Assembly (NCBI RefSeq): GCF_004321985.1
Contig: NZ_SCQN01000039.1
Span: 1 to 64,000, forward strand
Reading direction: 5' to 3'
DNA length: 64,000 nt
DNA from: Castellaniella sp.
GTDB taxonomy: Bacteria; Pseudomonadota; Gammaproteobacteria; Burkholderiales; Burkholderiaceae_B
Position numbers and translations under genes: made by a program
The notes under the pieces: model-generated
What the model was told of the DNA's origin: nothing
Seen by the model: only the letters and a program-made list of their open reading frames with translations
Databases searched by the model: none
Shown here: piece by piece, positions 38,102-47,078 of the stretch
Layout: each line of letters opens with the position of its first letter
Position numbering within the stretch: position 1 is the first letter of the stretch

Positions 38102-39222
38102 GTCTGACTGCAGGCGTGCGCATCCGGGGCACCGGCGCCGACATGGAATCCGTGCAGCGGTGGCTGGATGCTGCGGGTCTGTCGCGTGCCGTCGACCGCA
38201 ACCCGGGCACCGACGATGGCGGTCCGTATTGTGACTATCACCTGAGTGCCGAAGCCGCCCGTGCCTGGGTCCCCGATGGCGATACGTCGGGCATCGTCCA
38301 GGCGCTGGGGCTGGACGCCGCGCGCGACACCGACGATCTGGATACGGAAATCCTCACCGCGCTGCTGGCCTCCCCCGTTCGCTTCGATTACGCCAGTGCG
38401 GCTGAATTCCATGCCGCCGCGCGGGTTCGCCGCCGAGTGGTACAGGCTGCGCGCCGGACGGTCGTCGATTTTGATACCGAAGGCGCGGAGCGCCCCGATT
38501 GCTGGACCTGGTCCGAGGCGACCGGCTTCATCCTGCGGCCTGGCTTTGACCTGATTCCTTCGCTGGAACTGACGCTGTGGCCGGACGTCTCGGGGCGGCG
38601 GCATTCGTTTTCCTGCTATCGCGCGACGGAATATGTGCTGTTGCTGGCCGTGGCGCAGGAACTGCAGGTCTGCAATCCGGAGGCGCTGCAGCTGCTGCAG
38701 CACCAGTGGCAGACGAAGGCGCTGCTGGGAGAGGACTTCCAGGCGGCGTTCCTGCGGGAATACGGCTCACTTCAGGCGCCGCTGCCGTTTGGCTATTACA
38801 TTCCAGGCGATCGTCTGTGGTTCCGCAATCCGGACCCGGTGTCAGCGGACATCGAGGGTTTCGAAGGGTCTTGGATTTTCTATATCGGCAACGGCCGCTT
38901 CGTGAACTTCTGGAAGCCGAATGCCTCGTACACGCTGCGCAACAAATGCGTGGAGCTCTATCATTGGCGCCACGGTGTGTGCCATGACGGCAGCCGGATC
39001 TGGATGGACGAGTCCATCATCGAAGCACGGGCGGAAGAGTCGCTGCGGCATCCGGACGAGGTCCGGCGGATCCTGGGCCTGATGATGCGGCTGCGCGATC
39101 CGGCGGGCGTCTACGCACAGGGCGGCTGTATTGACGCTTCGCGCGAGGCGGTGCGCAATCTGTGTCCGGGGACGGTCGATCTGACGTTGCCTCCGGCGCA
39201 GCCTCGGGCACTGGCCGCGTAG
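38098..39222 (+). CDS. Divergent Bacillus-type transglutaminase (Tgl)-like protein
   Basis: A 374-residue cytosolic protein without signal peptide or membrane helix. The stretch from about residue 85 to 271 resembles Bacillus spore-coat transglutaminase Tgl as I remember it. ASPVRFDYASAAEF aligns with ETPVQFDYHSIAEL, SFSCYRATEYVLLL with AFECATAIVII (Cys173 with the nucleophile Cys116), PGDRLWFRNP with LGDCLYFKNP, and IFYIGNGRFVN with ILLGEDKYFAH. The catalytic His (Tgl His200) appears to be Asn270 or Phe271, and Tgl Glu187 a Ser. There are about 85 extra N-terminal and 100 extra C-terminal residues. ATG 38098 has GGAAGG upstream. It is convergent with the cyanophycin-locus DUF1854 gene, with only two bases between stops. 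The function is unknown; a Cys-dependent crosslinker or a non-catalytic relative are both possible. Confidence 0.5.
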   Translation: MSLTAGVRIRGTGADMESVQRWLDAAGLSRAVDRNPGTDDGGPYCDYHLSAEAARAWVPDGDTSGIVQALGLDAARDTDDLDTEILTALLASPVRFDYASAAEFHAAARVRRRVVQAARRTVVDFDTEGAERPDCWTWSEATGFILRPGFDLIPSLELTLWPDVSGRRHSFSCYRATEYVLLLAVAQELQVCNPEALQLLQHQWQTKALLGEDFQAAFLREYGSLQAPLPFGYYIPGDRLWFRNPDPVSADIEGFEGSWIFYIGNGRFVNFWKPNASYTLRNKCVELYHWRHGVCHDGSRIWMDESIIEARAEESLRHPDEVRRILGLMMRLRDPAGVYAQGGCIDASREAVRNLCPGTVDLTLPPAQPRALAA

Positions 39223-39224
39223 CC

Positions 39225-39704
39225 CTACAGGAAGTGATCCAGGATCCGGCGGCTGGCCTTGTCCAGCGTCGTGACATCGCGGATGACGAAGTGCACACCG
39301 CTGGAATCGGCGATCAATAGCGCCGTGGCCGACAGGCGGCGGATGTCGTCTTCGGAATTCAGAATCAGGTGTGTCGCGCCTCGGTCACTATCCACTTCCC
39401 ATCGACTGGGGGTGGTCCAGCTCGACGCATAGCGGATGCGCTGGATCAGCGGGTGGAATTCCCGCTGGGCGAGTTCTTCGTTAATCAGCCGCTGGTGTCC
39501 TTCAGGCAAATCCGCCAGATGGCTGATCCAGGCGACTTCCTGGCCCTGGGGGCCGATCAGTGCAAGCCCTTCTTCGCGGTGGGTGATGGGGAAGCTGTGT
39601 ACGGGCCGCACGGGAAGGGGATCGGCGCCGGGAGCCTGCAACATCAGGCGACCGAAGGTGTCGCGCGACAGGGTGTAGCCCGGATTCTCGGTCTTAGCGG
39701 TCAT
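39225..39704 (-). CDS. Cyanophycin-associated DUF1854 protein
   Basis: A 159-residue soluble protein of the DUF1854 family, which is regularly found beside cyanophycin synthetases and an ABC transporter in Betaproteobacteria. Features are YTLSRDTFGRLMLQAPGA near the start, VRPVHSFPITHREEGLALIG, HLADLPEGHQRLINEEL and a C-terminal HFVIRDVTTLDKASRRIL. ATG 39704 has GGAG upstream and overlaps the transporter end by 11 bases, so the two are coupled. The role is unproven; a partner of the transporter is likely. Confidence 0.85.
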   Translation of the reverse strand: MTAKTENPGYTLSRDTFGRLMLQAPGADPLPVRPVHSFPITHREEGLALIGPQGQEVAWISHLADLPEGHQRLINEELAQREFHPLIQRIRYASSWTTPSRWEVDSDRGATHLILNSEDDIRRLSATALLIADSSGVHFVIRDVTTLDKASRRILDHFL

Positions 39705-41943
39705 TGACGGCTCCGGCGGGTCTGTGCGGTTGCCATTCGTGCGCGCTGGCGGCGGGGGACTGGCCCTGCAGCTGGGCATGGTACAGCCGTGAATAAGCGC
39801 CGTCACGCGCCAGCAGTTCGTCGTGCCGGCCGATTTCCACGATGCGTCCCTGGTCCATGACGACCAGGCGGTCGGCCTCGCGCAGCGTGCTCAGCCGGTG
39901 TGCGATGGAAATGGTCGTACGCCCCTGTACCAGATTGTCCAGCGCCTTCTGGATTTCGTTTTCGGTCGCGGTGTCCACCGACGAGGTGGCCTCGTCCAGG
40001 ATCAGGATTGGCGGGTCGATGAGCAGGGCGCGGGCAATCGAGATGCGCTGGCGCTCGCCGCCCGAAAGCGCCTGGCCGCGCTCGCCAACCAGCGAATCGT
40101 AGCCGTGCGGCAGGCGCAGGATGAACTCGTGCGCGTTGGCTGCGCGCGCGGCGGCGATGATGTCCGATGGCGTGGCATCGGGGCGACCGTAGGCGATATT
40201 CTCGGCGATGGTGCCATAGAACAGGAATGGCTCCTGCAGCACCAGCCCGATGTGACGCCGGTAGTCGGCCGTGGGGTAGCGCCGGATGTCCACGCCGTCC
40301 AGCCGGATCGAACCTTGCGAGACGTCGTAGAAGCGGCAGATCAGGTTGACCAGCGTGCTTTTGCCTGACCCGCTGTGCCCCACCAGACCGATCATTTCGC
40401 CGGGCGCGATGTCCAGGCTCAGGTCCTGGATGACGCTGTGGTTGCCGTAGCGGAAGCCGATGTGGCTCAGTTCGATGTGCCCGCGCACGTCCTTGAGCGG
40501 CTGCGGCTGGGCGGGCTCGGGCACGTTGGAGCTGTGATCCAGGATATCGAAAATGCGCTTGGCCCCGGCGGCAGCCTGCTGGGTGGCCGACACGATGCGG
40601 CTCATGGAATCCAGCCGCGTGTAGAAGCGGCTGATGTAGGCCAGGAATGCCGTCAGCACGCCTACGGTGATGGCGTCTTTCGAGACCAGCCAGATGCCGA
40701 AGGCCCAGACCACCAACAGGCCCAGTTCGGTGAGCAGCGTCACCGTGGGACCGAACAGCGACCATAGGGCGTTGACGCGGTCGTTGACGGCCAGGTTGCG
40801 GTCGTTGGCGTCCCGGAACCGTGCGACCTCGCGCCGTTCCTGGGCAAAGGCCTTCACCACGCGGATGCCGGGGATGGTGTCGGCCAGGACGTTGGTGATC
40901 TCTGACCAGATCCGGTCGGCTTTCTCGAATCCGTGGCGCAGGTGGTCGCGCACCCAGTGGATCATCCAGCCGATGAAGGGCAGCGGTGCCAGCGTCGCCA
41001 GCGTCAGGATTGGATTGATGGACAGCAGGATGGCCGTGGTCATCACGATCATCAGCACGTCCGTGACGAAGTCCAGCAGGTGCAGCGACAGGAACAGGCA
41101 GATGCGGTCGGATTCGGAACCGATGCGGGCGATCAGGTCGCCGGTGCGCTTGCCGCCGAAATATTGCAGCGACAGTTGTTGCAGGTGCTGGAACGTGGCC
41201 GTGCGCATGTCGGCACCGATGCGTTCGCTCACCCACGCCAGGATGGCACTGCGTAGCCAGCCCAGCACCCAGGCCAGCAGGGATGCCGCCAGCAGGCCCC
41301 CCAGGTATTCCGTCACCAGCCTGTAATGGATGGGCTCGCCGTTCTGGAACGGGATCAGGACGTCGTCCATGAGCGGCATGGTGAGGTAGGGCGGCACCAT
41401 GGACGCCGCCGTCGCGGCCATGGTCAGCCCCATGCCGGTGGCGAGCTTGAGCTTGTACGGACGCGCAAAACGCCACAGGCGGAACAGCGCGCGCGCGGGC
41501 GGCTCGCCGATCTCGTGTTCGATGGGCGTGATCTCGGCGCGAGCGGCCTTGGTTTCGGGATGGCGCAGGGCCTGGTAGGCAGCAGCCAGTGCCAGCGCCT
41601 CGGGGTGATGGCTCAGGGTGTAGCGCCAGCGCGTCAGGCGCGAATGCGCGTCCATCAGCTCGATGCTGCCCACCCCGGACTGGTCCTGCAGACGCAATTC
41701 CATGTCGGCGCGCAGCGGCCAGGAACGGTTCTCGGTGGCGTCCGGGTTGCTCGCGAGCCAGCGCCGGTTGGTCAGCGCCACCAGGCCTTCCACGAAGCGC
41801 AATTGCGGATCCAGGTCCGTCTGCATCCAGGCGATCAGGTGCTCGCCTTCGGCCAGATGGTGGCGCAGGGCGCTGCGCCACGGTTCGGGCAGGTTTGCAG
41901 GATCAGCGAATTCAGTGGGGGAATCGTTCAGGAGGCCCGGCAT
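39694..41943 (-). CDS. Cyanophycin-associated ABC transporter (fused TMD-NBD)
   Basis: A 749-residue exporter-type half transporter. An unusual N-terminal soluble domain (about 1-165; WRSALRHHLAEGEHLIAWMQ) precedes the six-helix membrane domain (about 180-460). The ATPase has Walker A GHSGSGKST (about residue 520), LSGGERQRISIARALL, ILILDEATSSVD and IAHRLST. The extended N-terminus is typical of the subfamily that accompanies cyanophycin genes. Its substrate (a cyanophycin precursor, a dipeptide or something else) is not known. It is divergent from the synthetase operon and followed by the DUF1854 gene. Confidence 0.88.
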   Translation of the reverse strand: MPGLLNDSPTEFADPANLPEPWRSALRHHLAEGEHLIAWMQTDLDPQLRFVEGLVALTNRRWLASNPDATENRSWPLRADMELRLQDQSGVGSIELMDAHSRLTRWRYTLSHHPEALALAAAYQALRHPETKAARAEITPIEHEIGEPPARALFRLWRFARPYKLKLATGMGLTMAATAASMVPPYLTMPLMDDVLIPFQNGEPIHYRLVTEYLGGLLAASLLAWVLGWLRSAILAWVSERIGADMRTATFQHLQQLSLQYFGGKRTGDLIARIGSESDRICLFLSLHLLDFVTDVLMIVMTTAILLSINPILTLATLAPLPFIGWMIHWVRDHLRHGFEKADRIWSEITNVLADTIPGIRVVKAFAQERREVARFRDANDRNLAVNDRVNALWSLFGPTVTLLTELGLLVVWAFGIWLVSKDAITVGVLTAFLAYISRFYTRLDSMSRIVSATQQAAAGAKRIFDILDHSSNVPEPAQPQPLKDVRGHIELSHIGFRYGNHSVIQDLSLDIAPGEMIGLVGHSGSGKSTLVNLICRFYDVSQGSIRLDGVDIRRYPTADYRRHIGLVLQEPFLFYGTIAENIAYGRPDATPSDIIAAARAANAHEFILRLPHGYDSLVGERGQALSGGERQRISIARALLIDPPILILDEATSSVDTATENEIQKALDNLVQGRTTISIAHRLSTLREADRLVVMDQGRIVEIGRHDELLARDGAYSRLYHAQLQGQSPAASAHEWQPHRPAGAVNDR

Positions 41944-42144
41944 GAGCGGCGTTCGAGGGGCGGTATCGCGAGAAGATGGCGCGGAAACAGGCACTGTTGC
42001 TTGGGCGCGTCGTGAAGCGACACAAATTTTCAACTCTTTTTGGGTGATACGCAACAAAAACCGGAATGATCGAATTAATATGTGTGCCGTTATATTGCAC
42101 GGCGCTCCCGCGCCTCTCTGCGAGCCCCTACAGCGTGTTCGATC
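41944..42144. promoter_or_regulatory. AT-rich divergent promoter region of the cyanophycin locus
   Basis: This 201-base spacer separates the ABC transporter/DUF1854 operon from the synthetase operon. It is markedly AT-rich from 42020 to 42095. Candidate -10 elements include TAATAT (42076-42081) and TATATT (42091-42096), but no -35 matches well. Coordinated control of both operons from here is likely. Confidence 0.5.
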
Positions 42145-44322
42145 ATGGATGACAAGAATATTGAGTTTCTCAATATGGTGTATCTGCGGGGGCCAAACAT
42201 CTGGGCCTACCGCCCCGTCATCGAGGCGCTCGTGGATATTCATGGCCTGGAGGATTACCCCTCCAACGTCATTCCCGGCTTTTACGAGCGGCTGAGCGCC
42301 TGGCTGCCCACACTCATCGAGCACCGCTGCAGCGTTGGCGAGCGCGGCGGCTTCCTGTCGCGGGTGCGCGAAGGCACCTGGCCGGCCCACATCCTGGAGC
42401 ACGTCACGCTGGAGCTGCAGAGCCTGGCGGGCATGCCGGGCGGATTGGGCCGCGCGCGCGGCACGCCGTTGCGTGGCGTCTACAAGGTCATCGTGCGGGC
42501 CTGGCACGAGTCGCTCACTCGTGCGGCGTTGTACGCGGCACACGATCTGGTCATGGCTGCCATCGAGGACCGTCCCTTTGACGTCGATGGCACGCTGGAC
42601 AAATTGAAGGACCTGGCCGAATCGCTCAGCCTGGGGCCCAGTACAGCCTGTATCGTGGATGCCGCCGATGATCGGGACATCCCATTCATCCGCCTGAGCG
42701 ACCTCAATCTGTTGCAATTAGGCTACGGTGCGCGCCAACAACGGATCTGGACGGCCGAGACCAGCCGCACCAGTGCCATTGCCGAGGACATCTCCCGCGA
42801 CAAGGACCTGACCCGGCAACTGCTGCAGTCGTGCGGCGTTCCGGTGCCTGAGGGCCGAATCGTCAACGGGGTCGAGGAAGCCTGGGAGGTTGCTCAGGAA
42901 CTGGGGCTGCCGGTCGTGGTGAAGCCTTCGGATGGCAATCATGGTCGTGGCGTGTTCACCTGTCTGACGACACGCCAGCAGATCGAGGAAGCCTACGCCG
43001 TGGCCGTGAATGAGGGCAGCGACGTCATGGTCGAGCGCCACATCCAGGGCGATGAGCATCGCCTGCTGGTGGTGGGCGGTCGGGTGGTGGCTGCGGCGCG
43101 CGGTGAGGTGGCTATGGTGGTGGGCGATGGCACCTCCACCGTGGCGCAACTCGTGGAATCTCAGCTGAACTCGGATCCGCGGCGCGGTCGCGACGAGGAT
43201 CATCCGCTGAACGTCGTGCGTCTGGATTCCGCAGCACGCATGGAACTGGATCGTCAGGGCCTGACGAGTGAGGCCGTCCCTGAGCGGGGGCGCGCGGTAC
43301 TCATCCAGCGCAATGGCAACGTTTCCATCGACGTGACGGACGCGGTGCACCCTGACGTGGCCTCACAGGTGGCGCTGGCGGCCCGGATCGTGGGGCTGGA
43401 CATCGCCGGCGTCGATCTGGTGACGCGGGACATCTCGCGCCCTCTCGAAGAGGTGGCGGGCGCTGTCGTAGAGGTCAATGCGGGCCCCGGCCTGCTCATG
43501 CACATCAAGCCGGCCGCGGGTCAGCCGCGCCCGGTGGGCCAGGCGATCATCGACAATCTTTTCCCCGTGCCGCGCGATGGTCGCATTCCGGTCGTTGGCG
43601 TCAGCGGCAGCCGGGGCACTGGTCCGGTGGCCGAGCTGGTAGCCCATCTGCTGCGCCTGACGGGCCGGTTGGTGGGTGTGGCTTCGGGCCAGGGACTGAC
43701 GTTGGGGAACAATCACGTCACCACCGCTGATTCAGCTCACTGGGATGCGGCGCGGCGCGTGCTGCTGAACCGTTCCGTGGACTATGCTGTCCTGGAAAAC
43801 GGCGGGCGCGTGATCCTGGGTGAAGGTCTGGCGTACGACCGCTGCCAAGTCGGCGTGGTGACCGGGATCGACCCGGCGCTCACCTGGCCGGAATTTCACA
43901 TGGAATCCCCTGAGGACCTGGTGCGTGTCTTCCGCACCCAGGTCGACGTGGTGCTGTCCGGCGGAGCGTCCGTCCTGAATGCCGACGATGCGCTGACGAT
44001 GGGGCTGGCGCCGTTGTCCGATGGTGCGGTGATCGCCTACGGCCAGCAGGCGCAGGGCGCTGCGCTCCAGGCGCATCTGGCGCAGGGTGGGCGGGCGGTC
44101 TTCCTGCAGGACGACGCCATCGTGCTGTCCGAAGCCGGGGTCGAGATTTCGTTGTTGCGGCTGGGCGAGATCGCCCAGGCCGTTCAGGCTAATGGCGCCG
44201 GCTGCATCCTGGCGGCGCTGGCAGCTGTCTGGGCGCTGGATCTGGATGTGGAGCGCATGCGCGTCGGGCTGCGCACCTGGAACGCTCGCTCGGTGCCTTC
44301 CGAGGCCGCTGCCGCAGTCTGA
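42145..44322 (+). CDS. cphA2: Cyanophycin synthetase, CphA2-like (degenerate C-terminal ligase)
   Basis: A 725-residue member of the cyanophycin synthetase family. The N-terminal domain starts MVYLRGPNIWAYRPVIEAL. The ATP-grasp domain (about 220-480) is intact, with PVVVKPSDGNHGRGVF and EVNAGPGLLMHI. The Mur-ligase-like C-terminal half is shortened, and its P-loop reads GSRGTGPVAEL instead of G-T-N-G-K-T-T, so it should not bind ATP normally. One working ATP site is the hallmark of CphA2-type enzymes, which join preformed beta-Asp-Arg dipeptides. ATG 42145 is used; ATG 42178 is possible. It is 57 bases upstream of cphA1. Confidence 0.85.
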   Translation: MDDKNIEFLNMVYLRGPNIWAYRPVIEALVDIHGLEDYPSNVIPGFYERLSAWLPTLIEHRCSVGERGGFLSRVREGTWPAHILEHVTLELQSLAGMPGGLGRARGTPLRGVYKVIVRAWHESLTRAALYAAHDLVMAAIEDRPFDVDGTLDKLKDLAESLSLGPSTACIVDAADDRDIPFIRLSDLNLLQLGYGARQQRIWTAETSRTSAIAEDISRDKDLTRQLLQSCGVPVPEGRIVNGVEEAWEVAQELGLPVVVKPSDGNHGRGVFTCLTTRQQIEEAYAVAVNEGSDVMVERHIQGDEHRLLVVGGRVVAAARGEVAMVVGDGTSTVAQLVESQLNSDPRRGRDEDHPLNVVRLDSAARMELDRQGLTSEAVPERGRAVLIQRNGNVSIDVTDAVHPDVASQVALAARIVGLDIAGVDLVTRDISRPLEEVAGAVVEVNAGPGLLMHIKPAAGQPRPVGQAIIDNLFPVPRDGRIPVVGVSGSRGTGPVAELVAHLLRLTGRLVGVASGQGLTLGNNHVTTADSAHWDAARRVLLNRSVDYAVLENGGRVILGEGLAYDRCQVGVVTGIDPALTWPEFHMESPEDLVRVFRTQVDVVLSGGASVLNADDALTMGLAPLSDGAVIAYGQQAQGAALQAHLAQGGRAVFLQDDAIVLSEAGVEISLLRLGEIAQAVQANGAGCILAALAAVWALDLDVERMRVGLRTWNARSVPSEAAAAV
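42158..42176. repeat. Perfect inverted repeat at the 5' end of cphA2
   Basis: ATATTGAG (42158-42165), TTT, CTCAATAT (42169-42176) is a perfect 8-3-8 palindrome. It covers codons 5 to 11 of the annotated cphA2 and ends one base before the alternative ATG at 42178. It could be an operator or an mRNA hairpin controlling initiation. Confidence 0.5.
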
Positions 44323-44379
44323 TCCCCTGTTCCCTTGAATCTTCACTGAAGTCCTGCTCTTTCTAGGATATTGCTGAAA

Positions 44380-46959
44380 ATGGAAGTCTCCCGAGTCCGG
44401 GCCTTGCGCGGTCCCAATCTATGGTGTCGGCAAACGGCCATCGAGGCCGTCGTCGCCTGTTCTGAGAGCGAGCGTGCAATCGGCGACATGGACGCTTTCG
44501 AGACCCGACTGCGGGCCCGCTTCCCCGATATCGATATCCCCCGGCCGGCTGGTCAGGCGGAAAGCAACTCCCTGGCCTACATCCTGGCGTGTGCAGCGCT
44601 GAGGCTGCAGACGCAGGCTGGCTGCCCGGTGTCCTTCTGCCGCGTGGCGGCCACGCCCGAGAAGGGCGTCTACCGCGTGGTGGTGGAATATGTCGAGGAA
44701 GCCGTGGCGCGCCTGGCCTTTGACCTGGCGCTGTCCCTGTGCCAGGCCACGCTGGCCGATGCCGGCTTCGACCTGGCCGATGCGCTGTTTCGCCTGAAGG
44801 ATCTGTACGAGGACGTGCGCCTGGGCCCCAGCACCGGCTCCATCGTCCAGGCCGCCCAGCGGCGCGGCATTCCATATCGCCGGCTGAATGAAAACAGCCT
44901 GGTCCAGTTCGGCTGGGGGCGCCATCAGCGGCGCATCCAGGCTGCCGAGACCGACGCCAGCGGCGCCATCGCAGAGGCGATTGCCCAGGACAAGTCCCTG
45001 ACCAAGGCGCTGCTCGCGTCGGCGGGGGTGTCCGTGCCGCGCGGGCGGACGGTAAGGGATGCCGAGGATGCTTGGGCGGCTGCCCAGGAAATCGGCGGCC
45101 CGGTGGTCGTCAAGCCCGTGGATGGCAATCAGGGCAAGGGTGTGGCGGTCAACGTTCAGGGCCGTGAACAGGTGCTGGCGGCCTATGCCGTTGCGCGCGA
45201 GTTCAGCGGCGGCGTCATCGTGGAGCATTATTTTCCGGGGCATGATTATCGCCTGCTGGTCGTGGGTGACCATCTGGTCGCCGCGGCGCGCCGCGATCCT
45301 CCGCAGGTGGTGGGGGATGGCCGCAGCACGATCCAGCAGCTCGTGGAACAGATCAATCAGGACCCGCTGCGCGGCGAAGGTCACGGGACGGCGCTCACCC
45401 GCATCCGGCTGGACGAGATCGCCCTCAACCGGATGGCGACTCAGGGCTATGTTCCTACCTCGGTACCGGCCCCGGGCGTGTGCGTCGTGCTGCGCAACAA
45501 CGCGAATCTGAGCACCGGCGGCTCGGCTACCGATGTCACCGATCATGTGCACCCCGACTTGGCGGCCAGCGCGGTGATGGCCGCGCGCATGGTGGGTCTG
45601 GATGTCTGCGGGATCGATGTGGTGAGCAAGGACGTGTTCCAGCCGCTGACACCCGAGACGGGCTGCATCGTCGAGGTCAATGCGGCGCCCGGTCTGCGCA
45701 TGCACCTGAGCCCGTCGTTCGGCAAGGGCCGCGATGTGGGCGGCGCGATCATCAACATGCTGTTCGGGCCGGAGGAAAGCGGCCGCATCCCGGTGGCTGC
45801 CGTCACCGGGACCAATGGCAAGACCACCACGGTGCGCCTGATTGCGCACCTGTGCGCCCGCCCGGGCGTGTGCGTGGGGATGACCAATTCAGACGGCGTC
45901 TATGTGGGCTCCCGGCGCATCGACACGGGCGACTGCAGCGGGCCGCAGAGCGCGCGCAGCGTGCTGCTGCACCCGGATGTGGATGTGGCCGTGTTCGAGA
46001 CGGCGCGCGGCGGCATTCTTCGCGCCGGGCTGGGGTTCGACCGGTGCGACGTGGCCGTGGTCACCAATATCGGCATCGGCGACCATCTGGGCATGAACTA
46101 CATCACCACGGTCGAGGAACTGACCGCCGTCAAGCGCGTCATCGTTGAGAGCGTGAGACCGGGCGGCATGGCCGTGCTCAATGCCCAGGATCCGCATGTG
46201 GCGACGATGGCGGCGAGCTGCCCGGGTGAGGTGACATTCTTTGCGCGGGACTCGCGCCATCCGGTCATCGAGACGCATCGCGCCCGTGGTGGCCGGGTGG
46301 CTTTCGTGGATCAGGGCGACATGGTGTTTGCCCAGGGCGGGATGGAGACGCGCGTGCAGTTGGCGGCCGTGCCGCTCACGCACCAGGGCACCATTCCCTT
46401 CCAGGTGGAGAATGCGCTGGCGGCCACGGCGGCTGCGTGGGCCATGGGCGTGGACTGGGTGCAGATCCAGCGTGGGCTGGCCACGTTCGTCAATGATGCG
46501 GGAACGGTGCCGGGGCGCTTCAATGTCTTCGACTACCGCGGGGCGACCGTCATTGCGGACTACGGCCACAATCCGGACGCAATCCAGGCGCTGGTGGAGG
46601 CCGTGCAGGCCATGCCGGCCAAGCGGCGCACGGTGGTCATCAGCGGCGCTGGCGATCGGCGCGACCAGGACATCCGCCGCCAGACGGAGATCCTGGGCGA
46701 TGCCTTCGATTCGGTGGTCCTGTACCAGGACCAATGCCAGCGCGGTCGTGCCGACGGCGAGGTGCTGGCCTTGCTGCGCGACGGGCTGCGCACCGCCCGG
46801 CGCACGAGCCATATGGATGAGATCCATGGCGAATTGCTGGCCATCGATACGGCGCTGGATGCGCTCGAGGCCGGTGACCTGTGCTTGGTGCTGATTGATC
46901 AGGTGGAGCTGGCGCTCGCGCATATCGAGCGGCGGCTGCGCATGCCGTTGCCGGCGTAG
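44380..46959 (+). CDS. cphA: Cyanophycin synthetase CphA1
   Basis: An 859-residue enzyme that makes multi-L-arginyl-poly-L-aspartate in the cytoplasm. The N-terminal domain begins VRALRGPNLWCRQTAIEAVV. The ATP-grasp domain (PVVVKPVDGNQGKGVAVN; EVNAAPGLRMHL) adds Asp to the chain. The Mur-ligase-like domain has an intact P-loop, TGTNGKTTTVRLIAH (about residue 475), NPDAIQALVEAV and a full C-terminal lobe, and adds Arg to Asp side chains. ATG 44380 is preferred over TTG 44371. It is the second gene of the operon. No cyanophycinase (cphB) or isoaspartyl dipeptidase is in the window. Confidence 0.95.
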   Translation: MEVSRVRALRGPNLWCRQTAIEAVVACSESERAIGDMDAFETRLRARFPDIDIPRPAGQAESNSLAYILACAALRLQTQAGCPVSFCRVAATPEKGVYRVVVEYVEEAVARLAFDLALSLCQATLADAGFDLADALFRLKDLYEDVRLGPSTGSIVQAAQRRGIPYRRLNENSLVQFGWGRHQRRIQAAETDASGAIAEAIAQDKSLTKALLASAGVSVPRGRTVRDAEDAWAAAQEIGGPVVVKPVDGNQGKGVAVNVQGREQVLAAYAVAREFSGGVIVEHYFPGHDYRLLVVGDHLVAAARRDPPQVVGDGRSTIQQLVEQINQDPLRGEGHGTALTRIRLDEIALNRMATQGYVPTSVPAPGVCVVLRNNANLSTGGSATDVTDHVHPDLAASAVMAARMVGLDVCGIDVVSKDVFQPLTPETGCIVEVNAAPGLRMHLSPSFGKGRDVGGAIINMLFGPEESGRIPVAAVTGTNGKTTTVRLIAHLCARPGVCVGMTNSDGVYVGSRRIDTGDCSGPQSARSVLLHPDVDVAVFETARGGILRAGLGFDRCDVAVVTNIGIGDHLGMNYITTVEELTAVKRVIVESVRPGGMAVLNAQDPHVATMAASCPGEVTFFARDSRHPVIETHRARGGRVAFVDQGDMVFAQGGMETRVQLAAVPLTHQGTIPFQVENALAATAAAWAMGVDWVQIQRGLATFVNDAGTVPGRFNVFDYRGATVIADYGHNPDAIQALVEAVQAMPAKRRTVVISGAGDRRDQDIRRQTEILGDAFDSVVLYQDQCQRGRADGEVLALLRDGLRTARRTSHMDEIHGELLAIDTALDALEAGDLCLVLIDQVELALAHIERRLRMPLPA

Positions 46960-47078
46960 GTGTGCACGGACCCGGCGCTTGCTTTAAGATAGAAAGCTTG
47001 CACCGGCTGCCCGCAGATCCGGGTCGACCGGTCCTCCAATCGGTCCGCCCACGAGGCAGACCCCATTCGGAACCCATC

